A DNA stretch of 64,000 bases, from the NCBI GenBank assembly GCA_902702965.1, contig CACRXP010000067.1, positions 459,966 to 523,965 on the forward strand. The letters are read 5' to 3'. Shown one piece after another: positions 12,016 to 23,886 of this stretch. The DNA comes from Spirometra erinaceieuropaei (taxonomy: Eukaryota; Platyhelminthes; Cestoda; Diphyllobothriidea; Diphyllobothriidae). A model generated the notes under the pieces. The model was not told the DNA's origin. It saw only the letters and a program-made list of their open reading frames with translations, and did no database searches. Both the position numbers and the translations under genes were made by a program. Position 1 is the stretch's first letter, and every line of letters starts with the position of its first letter.

Positions 12016-12780
12016 TCACCGTCTGTGAACGTGCGTTTGTTTTTTTGCCTTTTCTGCGCATTCCGGGGAGTAAATATGTGACTTGAAAGAAAGTTTGAGT
12101 TGATTTTCGAATTCGATTTTTTCCATGAACCTACTTTTTGTGTGAACGAGGGTAAAATTAGCACGAATCCGCTTAGCCAGATGGCGCTCTTGGGATTCTG
12201 CGTAATTTTCAAAAGGCCAAAAGCTGTCTGCTGAGGGCAGCTTACATAGACTGTCTGACGTCATTACTGCGGCGTAAATTTCGGCCGTGCAGTGGTAGAT
12301 AGAAGGACTTATCATAAACCTGGTCTTCTCCTTATAACAATTAAAATTATCTGTGAAGAAAAATGTTTTCAAGACGCCACACAACGCAGTAGCACATTTA
12401 GGAAGCCGAACGGGTTCTTTGAATTGCAAACGAAGTGTGAGGAGTTGTTTGAACTTCACAGTCATTTGTTGTTCAGAACTGGTTTTACAATGTAATGCAA
12501 CTGGAAGGACAAAACAATGCTCATTATAAACTTGTCGCCGATAGTTTTTACTTTGTGGATTGATATGATTTTCAGAAGAGACAGTGGCGAGGGAACGTTG
12601 CTTTCGGTAAATTCTCATCAGGCCAATACAGTTATATAGGGCGGGGTACAGTGAGTGAAAAAAAAATCGATACAAGTTTGTTTTTAAATTACAGGCGATG
12701 CAATCACAGCGTATTTCTATGAATGCCTGTATATCTGCTGGGGATGTTTCCATAGGTATCAGAACACTCTCAAAATCCAT
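12016..12780 (-). CDS. Hypothetical 254-codon ORF, unknown
   Basis: This is the longest open frame in the window that is not an obvious retroelement protein. At this base composition a 254-codon run without a stop is unlikely by chance, which is the main argument for it. No domain is recognised: the protein is basic at its C end, contains scattered cysteines and has no signal peptide or clear membrane segment. Its first quarter overlaps a sequence (12601-12640) shared with the 3' terminal region of the PLE at 34.7 kb, read there as the residues CIGLMRIYRKQ. It may therefore be a frame opened through an old PLE insertion rather than a host gene. Introns cannot be excluded. The start ATG is only the first in frame. 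Confidence 0.3.
   Translation of the reverse strand: MDFESVLIPMETSPADIQAFIEIRCDCIACNLKTNLYRFFFHSLYPALYNCIGLMRIYRKQRSLATVSSENHINPQSKNYRRQVYNEHCFVLPVALHCKTSSEQQMTVKFKQLLTLRLQFKEPVRLPKCATALCGVLKTFFFTDNFNCYKEKTRFMISPSIYHCTAEIYAAVMTSDSLCKLPSADSFWPFENYAESQERHLAKRIRANFTLVHTKSRFMEKIEFENQLKLSFKSHIYSPECAEKAKKQTHVHRR
12601..12640 (-). repeat. PLE-type terminal sequence with CTGATGA...GAAA module
   Basis: On the minus strand: 'ctgtattggcctgatgaga' followed by 'atttaccgaaagc'. The same ~36 bp, with a few differences, lies at 34711-34746 at the 3' side of PLE family 2. It holds a CTGATGA box followed 9 nt later by GAAA, the spacing of a shrunken hammerhead stem II, but the intervening bases do not pair well. 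Confidence 0.55.
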
Positions 12781-13448
12781 TGACAGCGAATAGGCAATCT
12801 AACTGACATTGTGCCATTTGTCTTCCGTTATGCGCTGAATGTAGTAGCCGAATAATCTTAAAATTTTATTTGAATTTTCTTTGAATTAGGGCTAACAATA
12901 TTTAAATTGGGGAGGTGGCATAACTTAAGAATACTCAAACGTTTCCCCGTGAGTGGATTTTCGAAAAATCCGGTTGGCTAATTGAACGTTTTTAGATCAG
13001 ATGCAAGCATTGAACATATTTTAAAATATTATATCTTATATTAAATGACAACATCCAATAAGTCGGCTTTTAATAACTAAGTAATACAAATAAATTTATC
13101 TTTTGAATTTGGCATATTTAATCTCAGCTTCGGCATCCAATTCCATTTCACCTGATAACCTATGAATATGCGTTATTTAACTTTTGCAAGATACCTCAGG
13201 TGTGTTTTGGTTTCGCGAGATTTAAAGGAGAAGCTGCAGAGTTTGAGTTTCTAACACACAAATTTCTACGAAAGACTCGGAACGCATGTACAAAGTCTTC
13301 ATTCATTATAACTTTCCCAAAATTATTATGCAATTGCTAGTTCATGTAAGTTACTCGAATTCACTTCCATGGACCTTCAACCAACAATCGCTTTAATAAG
13401 GCCTGTCATATATTGTATATTCACCATATACTTAAAGTAAAATATGCT
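12781..13448. other. No gene recognised
   Basis: AT-rich spacer. Nothing recognised apart from a possible splice donor at its right edge, belonging to the next entry. Confidence 0.4.
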
Positions 13449-13451
13449 TAC

Positions 13452-13915
13452 GTGTATTTTTCAGGTTGTGGCACCATGGTCTGCAACACATGGATGTCTT
13501 TATCACGCATAGTAGACTCAAAATTATATGCATCTTCATAGTGGTACTGCGGATTATAAATTGTAGCAACCTGTCTTGCCAGTTCGTGCAATAAAAGGCT
13601 TCTAATCGCCAACGTGTGGATGTTAAATAAGTAAAACAACTGATAGCGTACTGTCCAATGAACTGTCTTAGCTGTGTGGAAAGGTCAACGAATTGACGTA
13701 TACATTCCATCACATCGCGTGCGGCATCTTTATTGATTGCATTTTATTTGAACGTGCATTTGTGAAAACGTTAGACCACTTATAAGGTTGATATTGAGGA
13801 TCGATTTTTCTCACGTTGTCGCGACTTCGTTCCCAAGGCAAATTTAACTTAAAAGTGATTTTTGGACTTCGCCTCATCACTGGTGTGTAACTTTTACATT
13901 CAACATAAAGAAAAC
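13452..13915 (-). pseudogene. Coding-like exon or pseudogene, unknown protein
   Basis: Three adjoining minus-strand frames each read as good protein and follow on from one another. First comes 13915-13750 (e.g. PKITFKLNLPWERSRDNV, then IDPQYQPYKWSNVFTN). Then 13740-13640 reads KDAARDVMECIRQFVDL and STQLRQFIGQY. Last is 13650-13452, reading IHTLAIRSLLLHELARQVA, IYNPQYHYEDAYNFEST and LQTMVPQPEKYT. The last codon runs straight into GTAAGC (13451-13446), a good splice donor, and a pyrimidine-rich stretch lies just upstream of the first part. Two frame changes within ~250 bp mean either a pseudogene or assembly indels in a real exon. I do not recognise the family. The balanced composition, with no element motifs nearby, makes it the best candidate in the window for host coding sequence. 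Confidence 0.45.
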
Positions 13916-15620
13916 ACATGATTTTCACATGATTACATACTTATAATACGTGTTTATGTAGTCTACACGCACAGAATGGTTAGTCAATTTCCAAAAATAT
14001 CACTAACAGTTCGCCACTCAAACTACGCCCATACGTAAATTCTCCGGGGTAAATATATCGCTGGTAGGCCTGTGAGAGAACCTAACTGTCTACCTTTTCT
14101 TTTCCCATTCCTTATTTGTATAAGACGCATCAATCACCTTGCATGTAGTGCAACACCAGACAGCTTGCATGAATGGGACACTTACACTGATTTTTCTTTT
14201 AAATCACTTCATTCGTAGGTCAAATTACAGCCTTATTCATGTGTGATTTTGTATGCGCATTAATCTGTCTTCAAAAGCACGAGTTAGTCAGTATATGACT
14301 GGAGGAATATTAACGGTAGTACATATCATGATCTGGACTAAAATGTCTACACAATTCTAGTTTGTTTGAGCTTTTTTCTCACTAGCCTAATTTTTATTTG
14401 ATACTTGTACAGGTCCGCCGAAATGTTCATTAGGAAGACAATTCTGGAATTAGAAGAATTTTAATTTTCCCTGAAAACAGTCGATTTTCGAGGACTCAGC
14501 AAGGCGAATTCAAGCAAAGTGTCTTGGGTGGTATTTAATATACTTTAGGGCAAGAGCACAGGTACTAACCAAAAGCCAATACACGGGTGTTTCGCCGATG
14601 CTCTGCCGTTCCATGGCGCAGGTTCGAGGGGTTCGGCTCGTCAGTGTGTCCCCCAGCAGTTCCTGTCTGTTTTCTGGTAGATACTTCTATTTTGAAATTG
14701 TCGCTTTAGACCTTGAATTAACTGATCTACTCCAACTTCGTGGGTACATTCTGAGGTAATTAAAAAGCGACAATTTCTAAATTGGCGTTTCAACCAGAAA
14801 ACACACGGGGAACGCAAAAATTGATCTTGACTTGCTTTGACGTGACCCCGATGCGTCTTTAATAAAAATGATTATTATTATGCTTGCGATTATGAGATTC
14901 GAAAACATTATTTTCTGGTCCAATTGGAGGTGTCATACAGACTGACTACGCTGATACTTCGGCTTTCTCGTCATACGTATCAAAAGCATTTCCGGCTACT
15001 CTGTACCTTAAAAGCATAAGCCATATGCTTACCTCTAAGAGGATCTGAGAGCGCAAGTGCTAACTAGATGTCCAGACAAAATTTTTGCCGATATCCTTAC
15101 ACCGCATGAAAACGCTTAAACTGTCTGTGGGTACTCCATGCTTCCTGGCAAGTGGGACTTTTAATCTTGTTGGAGATGTATGAGAAGGCCTAGAGATATT
15201 TACAATAAATGACGCTGTGGGCACAGTCCGAGACATTTCGGCTAGAGTGTATCAGCTTCTTTTGTATAAGCGTTTAGTTCTCAGTAATCATCGACGGACA
15301 GTCAGCCGTGTACATAAGGTTGCATGATCCAAGACGCAGACAACTTGGTTTCGCCGACATAGGTGTTGCACTTATAAAGAACTTCGTTAGGTTACACTTT
15401 GAGTTTGAGGCTACTAACTACAAGTTTCAAATATAGTCAGCAGATGCAAACGTAAGCGGACAATGTCCTTAATGATAAGTGATATATTTTTTAATAGCAC
15501 TAGCTTTGGCTGCAGTGTTCTATACTGTTTCGAAATTCGACCGTGTAATATTGGACACTACTTTGTATTCCTTAGTGTTCTAAACATGTTTCCCGAAAAG
15601 ATGTTTTATATAGTTGAAGT
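13916..15620. other. No gene recognised
   Basis: AT-rich. A 'ggcgcaggttcgagg' word at about 14619 resembles a tRNA B box but has no A box at the right distance. No repeat match found within the window. Confidence 0.4.
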
Positions 15621-15962
15621 CTAGCAACATTCTTCTGATAGGATACTACTGAAATTCCCTACGACAATAGCGAATCCTAGAGTGTTCTTATTCTCGAAAG
15701 TTACAATTTGGAAGGTGCTCAAGTACTCACCGACGTATAAAACGAACGCCAAATAGAAATAGCGTTCTAGCCCAAACCTAATGTACATTTTACAAAATAA
15801 GGTACTGATGTCGATATTTTTAAATAGCGTGCTTTGGAGACACTGAAAGGCGCAATTATCAGAAAACAGACTTTTGGAATATGACGTCCCTAAATGTTTA
15901 GGCTGTCCTATATACTGGCAGCAAATGCGAATTTGGAGCTGATAATCGTCGTCATCATCCAC
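15621..15962 (-). mobile_element. LINE family A reverse-transcriptase fragment (decayed)
   Basis: The translated minus strand contains KHLGTSYSKSL, then ALF-type residues, then CKMYIRFGLERYFYLAFVLY. This parallels the C-terminal RT region of the element at 19.4-23.9 kb (KDLGVSYSKSLNLSEHC and FNMYVRPGLEYRSFSFSL). It is the segment following the catalytic core, where LINE proteins carry the thumb. The fragment is about 110 codons, without an endonuclease or the YADD core, so it is a severely truncated copy. Similarity is weak outside these two motifs. Confidence 0.6.
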
Positions 15963-18884
15963 ACTTTAACACGGGAAAGTGGAAGTAAGTGGAAGGCTCT
16001 GCATTCAGTCTCATTGGGCTCGGGCCTTAAATTCCCGCTTCACAACTTCGCACACGAGGTCTCGTTTTACCGTTTTATATGTAGCAGTAGACAACTTCCA
16101 AACATGCAGCGCCGTCTTTGCTGAAACCCCAGCTTCCTGAGGTGAGAAACTTGGTTTATTTGAATTAATAAGACCTAAGTCATTTGCGGTGGATTAATCT
16201 ATGAAAGGATTATGTAAAAACTCTGGGGTCACTGGTCTTGCATAGACCTAAACCCATAAGTAGATCGGAATTAATGTTGAACTCAAACATTAGTCTTGTC
16301 CTTAAGATGCAAATACACACACAACGGGTCATCAACGTAAATGAAGACTTGAAAATTATTAATTACTGCCAGGTGATACTAATGATACTAGTTACGAAAT
16401 CTGTATTTAATGAAATGTTGCAGGCCCCGCCAAAACTGAAACAGTACGGATCGGGCGCTCAGTACAAAACTCACGAAGAAGTCAAATATGTGGAAGTGTT
16501 TTGTGGATAGTTAAGGAGATAAAACACTGCAGACCGTGAAATTGTGTCAATCCAGAAAGGAAATGATCAGTGTTGCATCGGATTTTTGGGCCTCTATTCC
16601 TTACCATGGTAATAGGACTGCACCCAACAAGGTGCGTGGCAGAACGCTTGCTCGTCGCCAGCTAAAGGAATTCTCCCCTAAGAAGCCGGATACGGGGTCA
16701 GTGTTATTTTCTACAAGATGAGATCGGAAAGAGGAATCAGAGTCAACGAACTACGCCAATACGGAAGATAACTATAATTTATTTAATGAGAGTTAACAGG
16801 CAGAGTCAGGGAAGGATTAAGCTCAAATCCAGCAAGATGTAAAAAATTTCCTGATAATTAAATAAAGATGTTGGTTAAGGAGAAAAACGAAACGACAGTC
16901 GACAAGAATATAGGTAGCACAGCATCCGGTGTTTTCAGTCGTCATTTCTATTTATGAAATTAGGACTGAATCAAACAGAATTAAAGCAGAACAGATTTAG
17001 CTTTTGGATGACGAAATAGTTCCTGGAAAGAACGATCAGGGGGATCGGAGTCCACGAACGTCAGCACCGCGGTAGATAAAATCAGTGAATTCGTCACCCA
17101 ATCTGTATGGGGCATTTTCTCAATGCAAAATAAAACCAGTAATAGTTCTCTTAAACGGAGTTTAATTTTGGAGAATTTGATAAATTCCTGGATAATTTGT
17201 TTTTAAATTGCAATTGCTCTTTCAGAAAAGAAATGACGATATTTAGCGGAACGTGCCGGGTAAGAAATAGGAAGACCTCAAGGTGACTATTACGTTGGGG
17301 GTGATCAAATTCTTTTAAAGTAGTAAGTGGCTTAAACGTACGATTGTTTAAGAGATTAAATAGCAGAAATAGTCCCTTTGTAAGCGGCAAAAACACGAGG
17401 GATCGAGGCCTTTATGTTCTCAACTTTTCACCCTGGTGAAGTATTGACGGTCCAGGGTCAAAACACTCTTGGTCAAAGTGTTGGTGTGTCCTATCTTCTT
17501 TGCTCAGCAGAACGCCTGAGGTCAAATAAAAACCAGCAGTATTCCAGGCCAGGTCTTGCATCCGTGTTATGAAGGCGCATCCTCATAGCGATGGTTTTAA
17601 AATTTTCTGAAGATAAACTCGGTGGATCTTCCTGCTTTGCAGACTACCAGGGCACAGTGTTCCAAAATCTGAAGACTCTTGGAGTGTGATTCTTAATACC
17701 TTCAGGGACATTAATGTCGTGTCCGTCAATAATTGGACGAGGTTGGTGGCCGTCGCAAACCCCCATGACTAGGTATTTATGCCAAAAAAGAAAAATGCGT
17801 CATGTGCGACAAAACTGGTCGAAGGTCTGAACATCGATTTCTACGCCAGATCTATCGCATATTTATAAAAGCGCATTTCAATATCGTTAGTTTATAAATA
17901 TTGGTGGATAAGCATTAGTATTCTGTCTGCTTTAGTGACAATCAGGGCAAAGTCCACTGAAAGAATACAACACATATAGTATGATGTATCTAGATCCTTA
18001 GCAACTCCGAGTACATTTAGGTCGTGACGGTCAGTACTCATCTCAAGGAGGTGATTATCTCCGACCATCATTATTGAACATTTGTGTCAAGAAAGGGAGA
18101 GACACCATGTGAAGTGCCGCTGGCTTAGGGTGTTTAGTTCGTTGTCTTTCTGCCGGCCTGTATGCATTAGTAGGCAACATTCAAAAAGTCGGCGTAAAAA
18201 ACGCACTGCCGCTTTATGGGTCCCATGATAACTATGGCATTTCTTTCAATTTCACTACAAATCAAATAGAGGAATATATCTTTAGTAAGGTCTGCAAAAT
18301 AATTTTTTTTTGCTGGTGTGCTTTATTCGAAGGTAGAGCGATATTGACACGTAAGAGTTAGAGTCCCCGCAACTTTTATCTGCGACCGCTTTCCTGAGTG
18401 CGGGTTGTTTTTGTCTTACAGAGCAAGTGACTTTGAACACTTCTGGCAGGTCAGTCTATCTGGCAGGTCAATGTGTCTGGCTTGGGGAGGAGTGATCATG
18501 ACGGCAGCTTCAGGTGAAATTAAGGTTAGCCTGATCTCTTTCAAATCGATGCAGACGCATGCAAGACCCTGTCTCGTCCAACGTTAACTACGTCTCTAGA
18601 GTCGGCGTTTCAAAGGGTTAACAAGTCCAACACCTGAGACAATGATTTCACTGTGCCATTCTTAAATTATTTTTTTAATAAATGCGATAACGGCCTAAAA
18701 TAACTAACTCGTGGTTATATATCTGGCGATTTCCGTTGAAAATCAGAACGACTAATGAGGTCCAAACGAAAGTCTGATTGTCTTGAGTGACGAAAAATCG
18801 CATGAATAAACCTTTCGACTATGATGTAAGTGCGGTTGATCAGAGACTATCTACAAATAAACTTCAGCAGGCTTAAAGGCCGTT
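15963..18884. other. No gene recognised
   Basis: Contains a strong-looking splice acceptor ('gtttttgtcttacag', ending near 18420) followed by a 60-codon frame with no motif. Also contains the local direct repeat 'tctggcaggtca' at about 18440 and 18459. Nothing can be assigned. Confidence 0.4.
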
Positions 18885-19270
18885 CAGTTCAGTTTACCCT
18901 AACGCATTGAGGGAAAACGTTGTATGCCTTTGAGTACTCGTTTTGCAACGTAAAATTGGATTCGATGTACAGAGAAGTCAAAATTGCCCACAATGGTATG
19001 ATAAAATATGAGACAGTCCCAGGGGATAAGCACAATCTCCGTCGCCTTTTGGTCATCTCGAAACATAAATATGTCAAGGTTTCTTTTAAAACCTTGGCTC
19101 GATGGTGACATTACAAGATAAGCTGGGGGCATTCCCTGGTTTGACCACACGCGCAGAGAAGGAAAACCTCCCCGTATCCAGTCTTGTCCACCAAGTGCGC
19201 AGGTAAAATTTTTTCCCAGTTTTGTTTGACAGTCTGGCAAAATAGTCGTATTTTGTAAAAAATCCATTGT
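18885..19270 (-). mobile_element. LINE family B, 3' terminal fragment
   Basis: The minus strand reads the end of a CR1-like ORF2 (FTCALGGQDWIRGGFPSLRV then SQGFKRNLDIFMFRD). It matches the end of the family B element near 33.6-33.77 kb (LNCALSRQGWM, ANFKKNLNLCIFRN). The 3' non-coding parts also align: 'attttacgttgcaaa', 'ccctcaat' and a terminal 'aaactgaactgaa' run that looks like the short tandem tail of a CR1-type LINE. The copy is 5'-truncated at about 19270, typical of aborted reverse transcription. Confidence 0.85.
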
Positions 19271-19406
19271 AGTGAATCCTTTCCCTACTACCGCTCTCTA
19301 GTTTTTGTAGTTAAATAACAGTAATACTTGCTATTCAGTGCGCTTTTCCGTACGTTGGAAACGTTTTGATCCTTCTTCTGTAACGAAAAACTGTTTTTTA
19401 TCTGTA

Positions 19407-20706
19407 ATGCCCCGCAGAGCACGTGCTTAAAGGCGAAAGCTTGCGGCCTCCCCACCGTCTCTGGGTGCTAAAATCGTGACTGAAGACATAGCAGGTGCCA
19501 GCGTATGTTCTTCGCCGTCTGCAGATCTCATTAACTCACAAATCCCTTTAGTACATGTAGAACCTCTCGACCCTTCAGTCGTCCAAAAATACGCCTCTGA
19601 TAGTCCTAGCAGGCCATCAGCCGGCGAGATAATCGATCAGCTGATTTATGGCGACATAAACAGCACTTCTGAAAAAGTGCTTGAACAAACTTTTAAACTT
19701 ACTGCGAAACATTCCGAGCCACTTATCTGCTATGGAGGGAGCGCATTTGGTCCTACAATGTTGTGGCTTGAGTTTTAATGTCGCACAAGCTAAGCGACTG
19801 CGCTCGCTTAGCCGTAATGCGCCGATACTAGTTACCCTTTTCTCCATGATAGATGTCGATTTTATCTTGTCGAGTAAGAAGATGATTAGAGACATCTGCC
19901 GTAAATGGCACTGCTCCGTTTCGCCAGACCTCACACCCCTGCAGCGAAGACTGAATAAACTAAAATAGGTAAAAACCAACACCAAGATAATGACACCTGC
20001 TGTCAGTCTGAATATGTCCTCTACAACACCACCTGCGGCATCTGCAAGTCATGGCATAGTCAATTCCGTAGGGAGTTCGACTACTTTTAATGCTGACCTC
20101 TTTAAACGCACCACCACGCCTGGTATAAACACGCCTCTATCGATTCCCATAGCAACACCTAGTAAGCCTAAGCGTGTGTCGAAGTCAAAGGCAAATCCAA
20201 TTGCTGCCTCAGCCACTCGGACACCCGATAAATCCAGCACCATTATAAAATATTTTCCTCCACAATCGGCGAACAGTGCCTCAAATACCCCGACTCAAAA
20301 CGTACCGTGTTCCCAACTGCCCCCCAGCCCTCATATCGAGGCAGTTAGGCCAAATATGCCGATTTTCCCACCGTTTAATAGACCTCTTGTTCCAATGGAA
20401 ACAATGCGTCCCCCACCCCCTAACCTGTTTCCATTACGGCCGTTTTACCAATTTATTCCTCATGCTAGTGTCCATACTGGATCACTAAACTCATCCGATC
20501 GTCAGTTTCGTTCCGGCGGAAATGTGTTGCAGTATCTGCCCCGCGGATTTCCAGCTGAAAATAAGTTAGCTAACAATAGTTACCAGTTTACCTGCCCGTC
20601 ATTCCCTCCCCCAAGTGCTACCCCTTTTTATCCACGTCAGAATTTTGTGATGCCACAAAATTTTTTGCAGAAGCGGATGGTTGCATCCGGACCGTTTGCT
20701 CCGTAG
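19407..20706 (+). pseudogene. Element A ORF1 (RNA-binding protein with proline-rich tail)
   Basis: ORF1 proteins of LINEs bind element RNA and help form the ribonucleoprotein. An ATG at 19407 begins MPRRARA, followed by a stop (19428) and the continuing frame to about 19730. A frame change then leads into LVTLFSMIDVDFILSSKKM, ending in SVSPDLTPLQRRLNKLK. The 'SPDLTPLQR' ending and preceding 'PILVTLF' strand resemble the RRM-like core of LINE ORF1 proteins. After a second in-frame stop (19966) the frame continues for 239 codons as a low-complexity proline/serine/phenylalanine-rich region (e.g. MRPPPPNLFPLRPF). I see no CCHC zinc knuckle. Damage: two stops and one frameshift. ORF1 ends at 20706, just before ORF2. 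Confidence 0.75.
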
Positions 20707-20714
20707 GCAGGCCA

Positions 20715-23700
20715 GCACTGGACGATGTAGCCCACCTCCCTCAGAAACAAGCAGCCTTTCTCTTCAATTTTTTTGTTTTAAATGCCAGATCCTTGCTTAA
20801 TAAGATGCCTTTGCATCAGACTCTGGTGTTCATCCATTGTCCAGATATTGTTTTAGTAACTGAGACGTGGGCATCAACCTCAGTAGCTGACTCAAAACTC
20901 TCTCTTCTAGGCTACAATTGCATTCGAAATGATCGCCAAGATAGCCGTGGTGGGGGCAGCTGCGTCTACGTTAAGCAAACACTTACATTTTTTGCCGTTG
21001 GACCTCCCGCACTTTTCAGAAGTAGAAGGCAGCTGCTGGCTCCAGGTTGCACTAAAAAATAAGTTCTCCTTACTCATTGGCTGCGTCTACCGCCCTCCCA
21101 ACGCCAATGACAATTTTGATCGTTTACTCTCACAGGCATTTCATGCTGCGGCCGACTTAAGTTTTAAGTATCAACTGGTTGCGGGTGACTTTAATCTCCC
21201 TGAAGTCCGCTGGTCTCCGCCTTCAGGCCCCAGAAGGTTCGATGACTTTCTTGAGGCTGTAGATGTTGGGCTGTGGAATCGGGTTGTCGATTTTCCCACC
21301 CGAGGCTCAAGTATACTTGACCTAATTTCCTGTAGAGGCTGCTTGCCACCGTCAGTGTCATCCCTAGGCCCACTTGGGGGCTCAGACCATGACATAGTTG
21401 TTTAAACGTTGGAATTCGAGGCTGACAAAATGTCGTCCCAAAAGTATAACATTTTCCGCGATTTCCGATCAACTCGCTCAACCAAATTATTAACACACCT
21501 TAAGTCCTACGACTGGACTGAGTTCTTCCTTAGTTCGGATGTAAATGTTTGCACTGCAAAACTGTACAAAATTTTGGATCCGCTTATTTCTCGTTTTGTC
21601 CCCCGTAAGAAAATTATTAATGTTGGGGATGATGTTTTCCTTCCCTTACCCTTTCGTCGCAGAATGCGCAGACTTTATCGTCGTTTCCATCTGCAGAACG
21701 ATGTTTCTGTTCTGCCCTTGATTTGTGATATTTTTGATCGAGCTAAGAGATTGTCTGAAGAAAAACAGCTAGCCAAAGAGGTCCAGTTTACCGATAACCA
21801 TTCGTTAAATGTCTCGAAACTTTTCTCTAGAAAAATACGAATTCAGAGAAAGACGCAGTATCCCAACCTTCGAGACGATCTCGGAAATCCCATAGTTGAT
21901 GCCCAGTTAACCGCTGATAGCTTCAATAATTTCCTGTCCAAAACGTTCATTGAAGACTCGACCACTCCGCTTCCGACCATCCGGTCATTGACCGGGGCAG
22001 TGCTTAAAACTATAACTTTCACTCTGTGGGATGTGACTGTTGCGATTCGGTGTTTTCGTCAATCTTATAGTCCAGGCCCTGATGGTGTCCCTGTAAGCAT
22101 TTTAAAAGCCGATGCAAACACGATTTTCCCATCCCTCTTATGCAAGATATTTAATCTCGCTCTTGAAAGTGAAACTTATCCTAACTTCTGGAAGGAATCA
22201 CACATTTTGCCCATTCCTAAGTACGGCAAATCTAAATCATTTGATGACTTTCGGCCAATAAACACCCTCCCCGCCGTTTTGAAGATCTTAGGGACATTGA
22301 TCAAAGATATGATGATGTGTCACTTAACAGAGAATAACCTACTGAGTGCGGCTCAGCATGGATTTCTCAATGCTCGATCTTGTGACACCTGTCAAATCTC
22401 TTTCTTTGACTATGTTCTCCAATCTAGGGACAATGGTTTTGCTCTTTACACAGTATATTTCGATTTCACTAAGGCTTTTGACCGTGTTGACCATGCTCTT
22501 CTTCTCTTGAAATTGTCCTCTTTCGGAATAAGAGGCAAACTTTTGAATTTTATATCGTCTTATTTGGGCACTCGCACACAACCAGTTAAGATTTCCAATA
22601 CCATCTCCAACCCCACACGTGTGAGGAGTGGATTCATTCAGGGTAGTCTACTCGGCCCGCTTTTATTTTGCCTTTTCGTTAATGATGTACCCGATTTATT
22701 TCAGAATGGTAGGCCTTTAATGTATGCCGATGATCTTAAAGTTGCATATCGATATAAGCCGGCAGATCATGACATCGTGCATGAGCTCCGAAAGAGCGAT
22801 CTACAGGCTTTCGCCCAGTGGTGCCGCAAAGGGCGCCTTCCTCTTTCCTGGCATAAGTGCTCAGTGATGGTTGTTCGTGACGACCGCCAACCTCAACTAA
22901 GTATTGAAGGTCACGCCATAAATGTGCCTGTGGTTATTAAGGATCTGGGCGTATCATACTCCAAGAGTCTCAATCTCTCGGAGCACTGTGCATTGATAGT
23001 CTTCAAAGCACGTAGAACGACCGGGTTTATCCTCCGAAATTTTAAAACTAGGGACATTGAAATGCGCCTTTTCAACATGTACGTTAGACCTGGTCTGGAA
23101 TACCGTTCGTTTTCATTTAGCCTCATGCGTGCTACTGAGCGGAAGAAAATAGAATCCGTTCAACACTTTTTTACCAAGAGAATTTAACCCCGGAACACCG
23201 ACATTTGTCTTACCAAGAACGTTGCCGGCTTACAGGCCTCGATCCTTTCTGGTTCCGTAGATTACAAAAGGGACTATTTTTGCTATTAAACTCTTATATA
23301 ATCACACATTTAACCCACTCACCTCTTTAAGACATCATATCCACCCACGACGTAACAGTCACCGTGTGGTTTTTTTTATTTCTGCCTCTGGCACGTACTG
23401 TTAAATATCGTCGGTTATTTTCTGTAAATGCAATTGCTATTTGGAATAAACTTCCCATGAGTGTGAAAACTCTGCAAAACTATCCTTTATTTAAGAAAAC
23501 TATTACTCGATTTTTGCATTCAGAAAAGCTCCCACAAATTTTGGATGCTGAAAACTCTGATCGACTGTACCGTAGCGATGGCGTTTGTGGTCTCTGGACA
23601 CTGTGGTCGGTCTCACCAGCTGTTCCTCAACGCCTCTATTTTGACTATCCCCAACTTCATGAAAGGAATTTGACGTCCGATAATCTCCGATACCGTGCAA

Positions 23701-23717
23701 CCTCCCCCCCTTCTTGA
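20715..23717 (+). pseudogene. Element A ORF2 (endonuclease-reverse transcriptase)
   Basis: The N-terminal APE endonuclease begins FVLNARSLLNKM, with VTETWAS (catalytic E), NDRQDSRGGGSCVYV, CVYRPPNAND, VAGDFNLPEVRW and GGSDHDIVV (catalytic DH). The reverse transcriptase follows, with SPGPDGVPVSIL, DFRPINTLPAVLK, QHGFLNARSCDTC, YFDFTKAFDRVDH (catalytic D), FIQGSLLGPLLFCLFVND and MYADDLKV (YADD at 22723-22734), then the thumb KDLGVSYSKSL. The C-terminal piece FSVNAIAIWNKLPMSV (about 23420) lies in another frame. Lesions: a frameshift near 21000, an in-frame TAA at 21403-21405 between endonuclease and RT, and frame changes after 23160. The 592-codon RT frame (21409-23187) is otherwise uninterrupted and keeps all catalytic residues. 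ORF2 nicks the target and copies RNA in place. Confidence 0.93.
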
Positions 23718-23750
23718 CGGTCGATATTCTACCACCGCCGGCAGTTTTTT

Positions 23751-23813
23751 CTCCTGAGCCCTCCAAACCATAAAAACCACCATCAACTATATTTTTTCCC
23801 TTAAGCTCAGGAG
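23751..23813 (+). repeat. Inverted repeat in 3' UTR of element A
   Basis: 'ctcctgagc' (23751-23759) and 'gctcaggag' (23805-23813) are perfect 9-bp complements separated by ~45 bp of A- and C-rich sequence. In CR1- and L2-type LINEs a 3' hairpin helps the reverse transcriptase find its own RNA, so this is the likely role. Confidence 0.5.
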
Positions 23814-23886
23814 TTTTTTTCACTGCTGGTCGGATTTGTGTTTAATCGCTTCCCTTGACAATGCCTGTAAACTGGCATTAAATTAA

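Noticed and set aside
18405..18587. 60-codon frame after a strong splice acceptor-like sequence
   Set aside because: The acceptor looks good but the frame has no motif, no matching donor and no neighbouring exon that I could support.
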